From NCBI RefSeq assembly GCF_003345255.1, contig NZ_CP029331.1, positions 1 to 64,000 of the forward strand: DNA of 64,000 bases, in the 5' to 3' direction. The position numbers and the translations under genes are program-made. How positions within the stretch are numbered: position 1 is the first letter of the stretch; each line of letters opens with the position of its first letter. This DNA comes from Pseudothauera hydrothermalis (GTDB lineage: Bacteria; Pseudomonadota; Gammaproteobacteria; Burkholderiales; Rhodocyclaceae). This document shows, one piece after another, positions 22,284 to 31,607 of this stretch. The notes beneath the pieces are model-generated. The model made no database searches and was not told the DNA's origin. It saw only the letters and a program-made list of their open reading frames with translations.

Positions 22284-23906
22284 ATGCGTCGCCTTGCCGA
22301 CATGCCCATTTGGTTTCGCTTGACCGCCGCAATCTGGCTGATGTTGGTCCTGACCTGGACCACGATGATCATCTGGGAGACTCAGGTGAACAAAGAAACG
22401 GCCATCGAGCAGGCAAAAGACTTTGCCATGACTGTCAATGAGATGACCATGGCGGGCTTGACCGGCATGATGATCACCGGCACGGTGGATCAGCGCGATG
22501 TCTTCCTGGATCAGATCAAAGAGCTTTCCGCGGTGCGCGACCTCAAAGTGCTGCGCGGCGAAGCCACCGCCCGCCTGTATGGTCCGGGTCATGCCGCCGA
22601 ACGCCCCACCGATGCGGCCGAAAACGCCGCGCTCGAAAGCGGTGAGGCGGTCATGCGGGTAGAGCGCGACGAGCAATACGGCGAACATTTGCGCGTGGTG
22701 CTGCCGGCGCGGGCCTCGGCCAACTACCTGGGCAAGGACTGCCTGGTTTGCCACCAGGTACCCGAAGGCACCGTGCTCGGGGCGGTGAGCATGCGTATTT
22801 CGCTCGACAAGGTGAATGCCGCGGTCGAAAGCTTCCGCAACAAAATTTTCATTTTTGCGGTATTGGTCTCGGTGCCGCTACTTGGCTTCGTCGTGCTTTT
22901 TGTGCGCTCTTTCGTCACCCGGCCGTTGTCCAACCTGACCGACAGCCTGTCGGACATCGCCCGCGGCGAAGGCGACCTGACCCGTAGACTGGACGTGCGC
23001 GGTCAGGACGAGATCGGTCACACCGCCAACACTTTCAACCAGATGATGAGCACCATCGGCGGCCTGGTGAAGCAGGTCAGCCAGTCAGCCGAGGCGGTCG
23101 CCCAGTCGGCGCGCAGTCTGTCGCAAAGTGCCGCGCGGGTAGCGGAAAGCTCCCATCGGCAGAACGATCAATCGGTCAATGCGGCCAGCGCGGTCGAAGA
23201 AATGCTAGGCAATATCACCCACATTGCCACCAGCACAGAAGAAGTGCGCAGCCGCTCGCGCGAAAGTCTGGCGCGCTCGCACGAAGGCAAAAACAGTCTG
23301 GAACAATTGATCGCTGAAGTCAGTCAGGTCCAGGAAGCTGTGCGCCATATGGCCGATTCGGTGGCGGCTTTCGTCGACTCCACCCAGTCGATCACCACCA
23401 TGACCCAGGAAGTGCGCGAGATCGCCGAACAGACCAATCTGCTGGCGCTCAATGCGGCCATCGAGGCCGCGCGCGCCGGAGAACAGGGCCGCGGTTTTGC
23501 GGTGGTGGCCGATGAAGTGCGCAAGCTGGCGGAAAAATCCGCCCGTTCAGCCAGCGAAATCGATGAAATCACTCAGCAAATCACCCGTCAGTCGCAGTCG
23601 GTGCAACAATCCATCCAGCGCGGCATGGCCCATCTGGAATCCAGCCGCAAGGCCGCAGATGTGGTATCCGGCGTACTCGACGCCGCCAATGCCTCGGTCA
23701 CCGAAGTGGGCGAAGGACTCGATCGCATCGCCAGCGCCACCGCCGAACAGCGCCGCGCCAGCGAACAAGTCACCTCCAGCATCGAGGCGATTGCCTCGAT
23801 GGCCAAAGAAAACAACCGCGCCATAGAAGATACCGTACAAGCCGCCCGGGAACTCGAGCGCCTGGCCGCCGGGTTACAGGAGTCGGTTTCAAGGTTTCGG
23901 GTTTAA
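22284..23906 (+). CDS. Methyl-accepting chemotaxis protein with c-type heme motif in the sensor domain
   Basis: Transmembrane chemoreceptor of 540 residues. It has a first helix at about 10-30, a periplasmic sensor domain (about 31-187), a second helix at about 190-212, a HAMP domain ([23 protein letters not shown]) and a cytoplasmic signalling hairpin. The hairpin tip [35 protein letters not shown] is the invariant CheA/CheW-binding region. The sensor domain contains CLVCH at 153-157, a covalent c-type heme site that would face the periplasm where cytochrome c maturation occurs. Heme-c chemoreceptors are known from Desulfovibrio and Geobacter as redox or gas sensors. No pentapeptide tail is seen. 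The cytochrome c' gene is the divergent neighbour. Confidence 0.93.
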   Translation: MRRLADMPIWFRLTAAIWLMLVLTWTTMIIWETQVNKETAIEQAKDFAMTVNEMTMAGLTGMMITGTVDQRDVFLDQIKELSAVRDLKVLRGEATARLYGPGHAAERPTDAAENAALESGEAVMRVERDEQYGEHLRVVLPARASANYLGKDCLVCHQVPEGTVLGAVSMRISLDKVNAAVESFRNKIFIFAVLVSVPLLGFVVLFVRSFVTRPLSNLTDSLSDIARGEGDLTRRLDVRGQDEIGHTANTFNQMMSTIGGLVKQVSQSAEAVAQSARSLSQSAARVAESSHRQNDQSVNAASAVEEMLGNITHIATSTEEVRSRSRESLARSHEGKNSLEQLIAEVSQVQEAVRHMADSVAAFVDSTQSITTMTQEVREIAEQTNLLALNAAIEAARAGEQGRGFAVVADEVRKLAEKSARSASEIDEITQQITRQSQSVQQSIQRGMAHLESSRKAADVVSGVLDAANASVTEVGEGLDRIASATAEQRRASEQVTSSIEAIASMAKENNRAIEDTVQAARELERLAAGLQESVSRFRV

Positions 23907-23912
23907 CGCGCT

Positions 23913-24063
23913 TTAACAGGCCGTTGAAAAACGTAGCGAGGATGGCCAGATGCAAGGCGCACGGAGCGCAGCGACCGAGACATATCAAATAGATAGGCGA
24001 GGAAGCGAGCACCGCGCAACGCCGCAGATGGCCCACCGCAGTAGTTTTTCAACGGCCTGTTAA
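23913..24063. repeat. MITE-like 151-bp element with 20-bp perfect terminal inverted repeats
   Basis: The left end, TTAACAGGCCGTTGAAAAAC at 23913-23932, is repeated as a perfect inverted copy at 24044-24063. The two ends enclose 111 bp without an open frame. The inner part is GC-rich and has short repeats of GATGGCC near both sides. No transposase is present, which fits a miniature inverted-repeat element mobilised in trans, or a palindromic dispersed repeat. The outermost TTAA could be part of the repeat or a target-site trace. It lies directly after the chemoreceptor stop codon. Copy number elsewhere cannot be seen from one window. Confidence 0.7.
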
Positions 24064-24074
24064 GCCTACAAAAG

Positions 24075-24099
24075 ACCCCGGCCTTCAGGCCGGGGTTTT
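24075..24099. terminator. Bidirectional intrinsic terminator between chemoreceptor and protease genes
   Basis: Perfect 9-bp stem ACCCCGGCC / GGCCGGGGT with a TTCA loop, followed by TTTT on the plus strand and preceded by AAAAG, which gives a short T run on the minus strand. It separates convergent genes, just beyond the MITE-like element. Confidence 0.85.
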
Positions 24100-24125
24100 G
24101 CACTTGAGATGAACTGTGTTGCGGA

Positions 24126-25583
24126 TTACCCAATACGTACCGGCACGAACAAGCGGGCGTCGCCGCGCTGGATCAGCAGGGCGAAGCGGTTGCCGGCGGC
24201 GGCGACCAGTTTGCGGAACTCGTCGACGGTGCGTACCGGTTGGTTGTTGAGCGCAAGGATGATATCGCCAGGGCGTAGGCCGGCGCGGGCGGCGGGGCCG
24301 TTGACCTGCTCGACCGCCAGGCCACCGGCAATGCCGAGCTGATCGGCTTCTTTTGGCGTGAGTGCACGCGCGGCCAGCCCCAAGCGGCCGCCGGTGTTTT
24401 CACTGCCGGTCGATTCGGTGGCGGCCAGGGTCTCCCCGCCCATCTCGCCGAGTACTGCACTGACTTCGCGGCTGCGGCCGTCGCGCCACAGTTGCAGGCG
24501 TACTTTGCTGCCCGGGCGCTTTTCGCCGATCAGGCGCGGCAAATCGGCCGAGTCGGCCACTTCGACGCCATCGACGGCCAACACCACGTCACCGGGGCGG
24601 ATGCCCGCCTTTTCAGCCGCGCTGCCGGGTTCCACACTGGACACCAAGGCGCCTTTGGGCTTGTCCAGGCCGAACGATTCGGCCAGCTCACCGCTGACTG
24701 CCTGGATGGTGACGCCCAGTTTGCCGCGCTGCACACGACCGAATTTGACCAGTTGATCCTTGACGTTCATCGCCACATCGATCGGGATGGCGAAGGAAAT
24801 CCCCATGAAGCCGCCGGATCGCGAGTAAATCTGCGAGTTGATGCCGATGACTTCGCCGGCCAGGTTGAACAGCGGACCGCCCGAGTTGCCGGGGTTGATC
24901 GCCACATCGGTCTGGATGAAGGGCACGTAGTTTTCATCCGGCAGACGACGCGCTTTGGCGGAGATGATGCCGGCGGTGACGGTGTTGTCGAAGCCGAAGG
25001 GCGAGCCGACCGCCATCACCCATTCGCCCACGCGTGCGTGTTCAGGATCGCCGATTTTCACCGTGGGCAGGCCAGTGGCATCGATTTTCAGCAGGGCGAT
25101 GTCGGTGCGCCGGTCGGTGCCCACCACCTTGGCTTTGAATTCGCGCTTGTCGGTCAGGCGGACGGTGACATCGCTGTCACCTTCGCCGACCACATGGGCA
25201 TTGGTCAGCACATAACCGTCCGGGCTGACGATGAAGCCGGAGCCGATGCCACGGCTGATCCTCGGGCCGGCGCCGGGCTGGCCCGGCATGCCGGGCAGCG
25301 GCACGCCAAAGCGGCGCAGAAAATCGTAGAACGGGTCGTCGGCAAACGGATTGCCTTCGGCCATCGGAGCGTTGGTTTGGGTGACCACGCTGATGTTGAC
25401 CACCGCAGGGCCGACTTTTTCCACCAGATCGCCGAAATCGGGCAGGCCGTAGCGTCCGGGGCTGAGGGGGGCGGCCGGTGCGCTGACCGTGTCGCTGGCA
25501 TGGGAGGACGAGACCGTGAAGCCTTCGGGCAGGCAGGCCGAAAGCGCCAACACCAGGCTACTGGCAAGGATCAGGTTTCGCAT
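24126..25583 (-). CDS. Do/MucD-type periplasmic serine protease with lipobox
   Basis: Trypsin-like HtrA-family protease and chaperone for damaged envelope proteins. The 485 residues comprise an N-terminal signal, a protease domain with the triad His130 (TNAHVV), Asp161 (TDIALL) and Ser234 (GNSGGPLF), and two PDZ domains (about 280-370 and 395-475, each ending in a PGD motif). The signal ends LVLALSAC with Cys17 in a good lipobox, so the enzyme is probably lipid-anchored rather than soluble like DegP. The gene stands alone here, without the rpoE-mucA-mucB genes that often precede mucD. A TonB-dependent receptor gene lies upstream on the same strand, 118 bp away. Confidence 0.92.
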   Translation of the reverse strand: MRNLILASSLVLALSACLPEGFTVSSSHASDTVSAPAAPLSPGRYGLPDFGDLVEKVGPAVVNISVVTQTNAPMAEGNPFADDPFYDFLRRFGVPLPGMPGQPGAGPRISRGIGSGFIVSPDGYVLTNAHVVGEGDSDVTVRLTDKREFKAKVVGTDRRTDIALLKIDATGLPTVKIGDPEHARVGEWVMAVGSPFGFDNTVTAGIISAKARRLPDENYVPFIQTDVAINPGNSGGPLFNLAGEVIGINSQIYSRSGGFMGISFAIPIDVAMNVKDQLVKFGRVQRGKLGVTIQAVSGELAESFGLDKPKGALVSSVEPGSAAEKAGIRPGDVVLAVDGVEVADSADLPRLIGEKRPGSKVRLQLWRDGRSREVSAVLGEMGGETLAATESTGSENTGGRLGLAARALTPKEADQLGIAGGLAVEQVNGPAARAGLRPGDIILALNNQPVRTVDEFRKLVAAAGNRFALLIQRGDARLFVPVRIG

Positions 25584-25701
25584 CGTGGTTGTTTTCCGCG
25601 TTGGTTGATGACAGGGCCTTGGACGTGAAACGATTCAGGCCGTTCCCAGTAATCCTAGCTGGGGTTGCCACGGCGCGCTTCAAGTCCAATGTGCGCGGCG
25701 C

Positions 25702-27786
25702 TCAAAAGCTTGCATGAAGGCTCAGATGAATCTGTCTGCCGACTTCGGTGGCCGGTTCTTCGCCGCGGACAAACTGCAAGGGGCGGTGGACCAGTTCCTG
25801 ATGGCGGCCAGCCAAGTTGATGCCGGACAGGCGCAGTTCCACCGGTGTAGTGCCCAGCCGCAGGCTGCGCGCCACGCTGAAATCCACGGTGGTGTAGGCC
25901 GGGACCCGGTAACGGAAACCTTGCACATAACCCGAGCCGGCCTCGATCGGCCCCATACGCAGCACGCTCAGCGACCCCGACCATGCACCCCAGCGTTGCA
26001 GCCAAGTGAGCCCGGCGGTGTAGGGCGCCACGCTGTCGCGCACCGCGCGTTCGCTGCTCGATGCGTGGATCAGGGTGTGGTTGAAGATCAATTCGCCCTC
26101 GGCCCACGGGCGCAAGCGTAGCTGGTACTCCAGGCCGTTGAGCCGTACCGGGTGCGGGTGGTTTTGCCAGCGCGTGGAGCCCAGAATCTGCTGGATGATC
26201 GGCGGAGCGGTCACCGGCAGCCCATCGACCCATAGTGGATCGGTCTGCGTGACCGCGCTGCGCAAGATCAAGTCCTGGATGCGCTCATGGAAAATCCGCA
26301 GGTCGAACAGACCGGTACCGTCTTGCAGCACGTCCAGAAAGCCGATTTCGAATGCATCGATACGCTGCGGCTGGATGTTTGGATTGGGCCGGAAACGATA
26401 ATTGAGCACCTCGCCTCGGTGCACGATGCGCACGTCGGCTTCGCGCTCGAACAAGGTGGGCTGGCGCCAGGCACGGGACCAACCGGCACGCCAGGTGCGA
26501 CCGCCACCCGCCTGCCAGTTCAGGAACAGGCGCGGTGCCAAGCGCAGTCGATCCTCATCGATGTGTTCGGCCATGGCGCCGGCGTTGAGCAGCCAGGCAG
26601 GCGCCAGACGCCATTCCAGATTGGTGAAGATCCGCCACTCACGCTGGCTTTGCGCGGGTTTGCCATAGAACAGGAACGGGGCGTCCAGCCAGTCGCGCCG
26701 CCATTCCACGCCCCACAGCGCCTGCAGGTTGTCATGGGTGCGCAGCCGATGTTGAAGCTCGATGTTGTCGCGCCGACTGCTGCGGTTGTTATCGACCGGG
26801 ATGCGCTTGGCATCCAAGAGATAGGCGCGGGCGGCCGGATCGGTGACCAGCCCGATGTTGCGGCTCGAATCGACGAACCATTCATCCACCGTGCGCTCGC
26901 GGTTGTGGTAATAGGACAGTGACCATTCCTCCTCCGGACCTGGGCTAAACCGCCAGCGCAGGTGCAGGCTGCGGTCCAGATGGCGGGCAGTACGCATGCC
27001 GCTGCTGTCGAACAACACGTCCGCGTAGCCCATATCGCGTTCGCCTTCGCTCAGACCGGCGTTCAGGGTCAGCTCGCTTCGTGTGCTCAAGCGTAAGTCA
27101 CCGCGCAGGTTGAGCACCCGTATGTCGCGCCCGTCGTGGGTGCCGGGCATGCCATGATCATGTTGCCGATGGGCGCTCAGACGCAAACCCAGCGGACCGT
27201 CGCGCAAAACCAGGCGTGCGCTGGCGTCGGCAATGCCGTGGCTGCCTTGCTGCACACGCACTGAATGGCCGCCCTCGGCGGCGGTGTGGCGGGTGATGAT
27301 ATTGACGACGCCCAAAAAGGCATTGGCGCCATAGGCGGCCGAATCCGAGCCGCGCACCACCTCGATGCGCTCGATATCGTCCAAGGTAATCGGCAGTGCG
27401 TTCCAATCGGCACCACCAAAGTAATAAGGCGAATACACCGAACGGCCGTCGATCAACACCTGCATCTGATTGGGATAATCGGCCCCCAGGCCGTGGTAGG
27501 TGACCCATTGGTCATTGCCACGCTCTTGACCCACCTGCATGCCAGGCACCAGCCGCAGCAGCCGGGCCAGATCGCGGTATCCGCTGGCGGCAATCTGCTC
27601 GGCGTCGATCACCGTGACCGCGCCGGGCGTGTCTTGTATTGGCTGCGGTAGGCGCGAGACGGTGAGCACCAAAGGCAGCGCTTCGAAAAAGGAGGCTTCG
27701 TCGCCAATCGGGTAGGCATGATCGGCCACCGCATGGGCAGCGAGCCCCAGCCCCAACACGGCGGCAAAAAAAGGTTTTCGGAGCAT
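25702..27786 (-). CDS. TonB-dependent outer-membrane receptor
   Basis: Gated outer-membrane beta-barrel for active uptake of a scarce ligand, energised by TonB-ExbB-ExbD. From the ATG at 27786 it is 694 residues, with a signal peptide MLRKPFFAAVLGLGLAAHAVA. The plug domain (about 45-160) contains PGAVTVIDAEQIAASGYRDLARLLRLVPG, DGRSVYSPYYFGG and IERIEVVRGSDSAAYGANAFLGVVNIITR. The 22-strand barrel ends in an aromatic residue, HASF, as required for Bam insertion. Sequence style is CirA/BtuB-like. No cobalamin riboswitch or Fur box was recognised upstream, so the ligand is unknown. Confidence 0.92.
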   Translation of the reverse strand: MLRKPFFAAVLGLGLAAHAVADHAYPIGDEASFFEALPLVLTVSRLPQPIQDTPGAVTVIDAEQIAASGYRDLARLLRLVPGMQVGQERGNDQWVTYHGLGADYPNQMQVLIDGRSVYSPYYFGGADWNALPITLDDIERIEVVRGSDSAAYGANAFLGVVNIITRHTAAEGGHSVRVQQGSHGIADASARLVLRDGPLGLRLSAHRQHDHGMPGTHDGRDIRVLNLRGDLRLSTRSELTLNAGLSEGERDMGYADVLFDSSGMRTARHLDRSLHLRWRFSPGPEEEWSLSYYHNRERTVDEWFVDSSRNIGLVTDPAARAYLLDAKRIPVDNNRSSRRDNIELQHRLRTHDNLQALWGVEWRRDWLDAPFLFYGKPAQSQREWRIFTNLEWRLAPAWLLNAGAMAEHIDEDRLRLAPRLFLNWQAGGGRTWRAGWSRAWRQPTLFEREADVRIVHRGEVLNYRFRPNPNIQPQRIDAFEIGFLDVLQDGTGLFDLRIFHERIQDLILRSAVTQTDPLWVDGLPVTAPPIIQQILGSTRWQNHPHPVRLNGLEYQLRLRPWAEGELIFNHTLIHASSSERAVRDSVAPYTAGLTWLQRWGAWSGSLSVLRMGPIEAGSGYVQGFRYRVPAYTTVDFSVARSLRLGTTPVELRLSGINLAGRHQELVHRPLQFVRGEEPATEVGRQIHLSLHASF

Positions 27787-27913
27787 GCTTGCAGTGCGTC
27801 GGTCGATGGTGCGGGCGCCAATCATGGTATGTCATTCGGTAGATACCGCCCTTTTGCCGAGTATATCGTCTGTTAGGGCAGGGTATCGTGATATCGCCCG
27901 AAACAGATCGCCG

Positions 27914-30900
27914 CTAGGCGCGCCGAGCATCTTCCAGATAGGTCATCATCGGCGCAAACACCGTGTCGGCCAAGGCATAGAATTCCTCGTCCAACGGCTC
28001 GGCCAGCCCGCGCAGGGCCAAGCGGTACGCGGGGTCGCTGGCTTCGCCAAACGCCGCGTCCTGCCCACCGTGCCAGGTGCGCTGCGCCGCGCTGATGTTT
28101 TGGCCTCCCTCCACATACGCCCAGGCCGATTTGGGGTAGAAATGCAGCGGGCGCATCAACCCGGCGCGGTAGTAGGCGATGAGTTCGGCCAGGCGCGTGC
28201 GCGCTTCTTCCGCCGGCACGGTGAGCAGGACAAAGTCGCCATCGCGCGACACCCCGCGGGTGACGCATTCCACCCCGTCCGGCGGCTGCGCGCACAGCGC
28301 CAGATGCGCAAGCCAAGCGGCAAGATAGTCACCGGCGCGGGTGTCATCGAAGCGCGCATAGACGCGGCCGCCGGGGCGCAGATCGGTGAAGGCGGCGCGT
28401 AGCTCCCAACTTTCGCCTTCCAGCGTGTGCGCAAGGCGGGATTCATGCGCCGGCAGGCACGCACCTGGGGTTGCTGCACGCAGGCGGGCGGTGTAGGTCT
28501 GCAGGGCGGTCAGTTCGGCCCGCAGCGCGTCCTCGCCTAGCGCACCGGCGGGATACTCCGCGCCGGCTTGAGCGAGTGCCAGCAAAGCCTCGGCGGTCAG
28601 GTCCGTTTCCATCAGCACCGGCAGCAGACGGGCCGCCAGAGCTTGACGGGCCGACCAGTCGGGCACAAATGGTTCGACATCGGCCAGCGGCTCCTTGCTT
28701 TCTGGCAGGTCCACACCCAGACGTTCGCGCAGCAGATAACGGCTGGGATTGCGGTAAAAGCGGATCAACTGGGTCAGCGTCAGCGTGCGCCAGGCGGCAT
28801 CCGGTGCGGGCAAAGGTGCGGTGAAAAACGGCGCGGCGGGCGCTTGGGCCGCACTATGCTCGTCGCTCGGCGCTACATCCTCATCCGCACCCACCGCGGG
28901 CAAAGCCAGTCGTGGCGGCGCACTGAGCGCGCCCAGACGCGTGGCCAGCGCTGTGGCGTAGTCTTCGTGGTAGCTCACAAGGCGACGATCCCGCGCTGCG
29001 TTCGGCAGAAAGTAGTCGGCCGAAAAAGGCTGCAGGGGATGCACCACGGTGAGACGGCGGCGGGCGGCGGCGAGCGCGGCGGGATCGGCCGGGTCGCCGG
29101 CGCAGGCTTCGGCGAGCACATCGAGCAGTTCATCGACCAATACCGACGGGGGCAGTTCGCCCCCGTCACGCACACTGCGGCCGGTGTAAGACAAGTGCAG
29201 CACATCGCGCGTGGCCAGCAGCAGGTCGAGGAACAGATTGCGATCATCCACACGGCGCTGGCGATCGCCTTTGGCCGGAAAAGCCGCCATCAGGTCGAAT
29301 TCCGCCGTACGATCGTTGCCGGGAAAGACGTCGCGGTCCAGGCCGATGATGGCCACCACCCGGTAAGGCAAGCCGCGTAGCGCCGCCATTGCCGAGAAGG
29401 TGACCGCACCGCCGGGCACGCCGCCGCGTGCCGGGTCGTCCAAGCGCGCGGCCAGTGCCGGCCGCACCACATCCAGCGGCAGCGCCGCAGTCAGTCTGGC
29501 GGCACCGATGTCTTCGACCAGCCCGGCAATGGCGGCGCGAACCTCGCGCAATGCCTCCGCCCACCGGGCATCATCGGCCACCAGGTGATCGAGTGCAGCG
29601 TTGAGACTGCGCTGCCAGTCCGCCGCCTGCTGCGGGCGCAGCAGCTGCTCACGCAGCAGGCGCAAGACTTCGGCATAGCGCCACAAGCGCCCGAGCAGCT
29701 GGCCCTCGCTGCCTTCCGGCCAGCCCGCCCCGACCCGGCCGGCAAAAGGCGCGGCGCTGACCGCCGTGCCCGCCGCCCAGGCCAGAAAAAGACGATGCAG
29801 CCCCTCTTCCAGGGTATAGGCGGTGGTATGCAACGCATCCTCGGCGCACAACCCCCAACGAAAGCCGGCTTCGTGCAGCCACTGATGCGCCGTTTCCAAT
29901 GCCTCCAGGTCAAGACCGAAACGCGCCGCCACCGGCGGCTGCTGCAGCAAATCGAACACCCGGCTGGCTGGATAGCGGCTGGCCACCAGCGCAAGCAGCG
30001 CGTCGAGCACCTGCGCGATCGGGTTTTCGCGGGTCACAGCCAAACCGGTGATCCGCCACGGAATGCGACGGGCAGCTGGCGCCGTACCGAACACCGCCTC
30101 AATCAGTGGCGCGGTGGTATCGAGTTCGGGCGTGAGCACCAGGATATCGTCCGGACGCAGCGTGGGATCGGCGGCGAACAGGCCGAGCAGGCGGTCGTGC
30201 AATACTTCCAGTTCACGGGTGCGGGAATGGCACACGTGTACCTCGATGCTGCGATCCGCATCGTTCAGCACCACGCTGCCCGGTTGAAGTTCGGTGAGAT
30301 TCAAAATGGCGTTGTGCACCCGTGCCAGCAGATGGTCCGCAGGGTGGGCAATGAATACCGCTTCTTCCTCGACCGCGTGCTCGCCCTCGAACAGCAGGTC
30401 GATATGCGCCTGGGTCTGCCGCCCCCAGGCGGCCAGCAAACGGTTACCGGTATCGACGAACAGATCGCGCTGGCGAGTGGCAAGCCAGGACAAGCGGCGC
30501 GGGTCCACCACGTCAAACCAGTATTCCTGGCACGGGTTCAGCGTATAGAGCTGCACATCCACCACACGGGCAAGCTCGCGCAGCACATCGAGATAGAGCG
30601 GCGGCAAGGCTGGCAGAGCCACCACATGGACGCAACGCGGCAGGCCCAAAGCGGCAAGTTCGGCTTCTTCCATCGCTGTGAGGGCGCGCAGGAAGGCGGC
30701 CGCGGGATGCTCACGGCGCTGCGGCATGGCCGCCTGAATGCGGCGCCACAGCTCGGCCTGCCAGGCTTCGTCGGCGCGCTGTTCGGCAGTGGTCGCACAG
30801 CGCTCCAGAGCGCTGCGGCCGTCGATCCAGGCGGCTAGCCACTGCGGCCGGTAAGTAAGGTAATGATCGAACACCCGCGCGATACGTTCGGCCAACTCAT

Positions 30901-31276
30901 AGCGCATGCGGGCATCGGCTGCGGCCAGATAAGCGGCCAGGCGCGGATGCGCCGCCACCCAGTCGTCCGCGCCCCCTTCGCTCAACAAGCCGAAAATCCG
31001 CCACGCGAGCAGCGCCGGCGCGTACGGCGAGCGCGCCCCGACATCGGGCACCACACGGCCGATCTGCTGCCACAGCCATTGCGCAAGGAAGTCGAATTGC
31101 AGCTGGGCGGCCACACCTTCGCGCTCGGCCACCGCCAGTTCGATACGCCGACGAATGGCGCTGTTGGGCACCACCAGCTCGCGCCGGCCAAAAGGGCCGG
31201 GACGCTCGGCGGCTAGACGGGCGAGCAATAGTTCGAGCAGGGTCTCGAAGCGGTTGGAGAAGGCAACGGCAAACAT
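27914..31276 (-). CDS. recC: Exodeoxyribonuclease V subunit gamma (RecC)
   Basis: RecC subunit of the RecBCD helicase-nuclease, which scans for Chi and splits the strands at broken DNA ends. The 1120-residue length equals that of E. coli RecC (1122). Family features include the N-terminal SNRFETLLELL, the ELVVPNSAIRRRIELAVAEREGVAAQLQFDFLAQWLW block, the RVCHSRTRELEVLHDRLL-type segment (here VHVCHSRTRELEVLHDRLLGLF) and the C-terminal PKSAWAYVEGG. No recB or recD lies next to it. Downstream is a TonB receptor gene and upstream is yidD, so the other subunits must be encoded elsewhere if the enzyme is functional. Confidence 0.93.
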   Translation of the reverse strand: MFAVAFSNRFETLLELLLARLAAERPGPFGRRELVVPNSAIRRRIELAVAEREGVAAQLQFDFLAQWLWQQIGRVVPDVGARSPYAPALLAWRIFGLLSEGGADDWVAAHPRLAAYLAAADARMRYELAERIARVFDHYLTYRPQWLAAWIDGRSALERCATTAEQRADEAWQAELWRRIQAAMPQRREHPAAAFLRALTAMEEAELAALGLPRCVHVVALPALPPLYLDVLRELARVVDVQLYTLNPCQEYWFDVVDPRRLSWLATRQRDLFVDTGNRLLAAWGRQTQAHIDLLFEGEHAVEEEAVFIAHPADHLLARVHNAILNLTELQPGSVVLNDADRSIEVHVCHSRTRELEVLHDRLLGLFAADPTLRPDDILVLTPELDTTAPLIEAVFGTAPAARRIPWRITGLAVTRENPIAQVLDALLALVASRYPASRVFDLLQQPPVAARFGLDLEALETAHQWLHEAGFRWGLCAEDALHTTAYTLEEGLHRLFLAWAAGTAVSAAPFAGRVGAGWPEGSEGQLLGRLWRYAEVLRLLREQLLRPQQAADWQRSLNAALDHLVADDARWAEALREVRAAIAGLVEDIGAARLTAALPLDVVRPALAARLDDPARGGVPGGAVTFSAMAALRGLPYRVVAIIGLDRDVFPGNDRTAEFDLMAAFPAKGDRQRRVDDRNLFLDLLLATRDVLHLSYTGRSVRDGGELPPSVLVDELLDVLAEACAGDPADPAALAAARRRLTVVHPLQPFSADYFLPNAARDRRLVSYHEDYATALATRLGALSAPPRLALPAVGADEDVAPSDEHSAAQAPAAPFFTAPLPAPDAAWRTLTLTQLIRFYRNPSRYLLRERLGVDLPESKEPLADVEPFVPDWSARQALAARLLPVLMETDLTAEALLALAQAGAEYPAGALGEDALRAELTALQTYTARLRAATPGACLPAHESRLAHTLEGESWELRAAFTDLRPGGRVYARFDDTRAGDYLAAWLAHLALCAQPPDGVECVTRGVSRDGDFVLLTVPAEEARTRLAELIAYYRAGLMRPLHFYPKSAWAYVEGGQNISAAQRTWHGGQDAAFGEASDPAYRLALRGLAEPLDEEFYALADTVFAPMMTYLEDARRA

Positions 31277-31337
31277 GCCGTGATGATCCCCGAAGCGTGC
31301 GCCGCTGTGAAGCGCTGGCCGGCTACACCGGCCGCGC

Positions 31338-31607
31338 CTAGCGCGGCGGTTGGTGCATCCGGCCGCAATCGCATGGTTTGCCCGAGCGCGGCGGCACCGG
31401 GTCGAAACCGCCGGGGTGCCAGGGGTGACAGCGCAGAATGCGGCGCAGGGCGAGCCAAACGCCTTTGAGCACGCCGTGGGTGTCGAGCGCTTCGAGGGCG
31501 TAGTGAGAGCAAGTCGGATAAAAGCGACAGCGCGGCCCCAGCAGCGGGCTGATGAAGAGCTGGTAGCCGCGGATCAGCCCGCGCAGCAGGCTGCGCACCG
31601 GATTCAT
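31338..31607 (-). CDS. yidD: Membrane protein insertion efficiency factor YidD
   Basis: Small amphipathic membrane-associated protein thought to help YidC-dependent insertion. The 89 residues start [24 protein letters not shown] and contain the diagnostic [19 protein letters not shown] and [14 protein letters not shown] blocks. Its ATG overlaps the stop of the upstream GTPase gene by 4 bp (ATGA), so translation is probably coupled. yidD normally sits in the rpmH-rnpA-yidD-yidC cluster near dnaA; here it is some 31 kb away, coupled to a CobW-type gene. Confidence 0.93.
   Translation of the reverse strand: MNPVRSLLRGLIRGYQLFISPLLGPRCRFYPTCSHYALEALDTHGVLKGVWLALRRILRCHPWHPGGFDPVPPRSGKPCDCGRMHQPPR

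Noticed and set aside
24492-25628. A 378-codon open frame antisense to the Do-type protease
   Set aside because: It mirrors the protease gene, whose triad and PDZ domains are intact. High GC leaves long antisense frames, and its product is low in hydrophobic structure and rich in His, Gly and Asp.
29585-30838. A 417-codon open frame antisense to recC
   Set aside because: recC is full length and recognisable through this stretch. The antisense product shows no domain and the composition expected of a GC-rich shadow frame.
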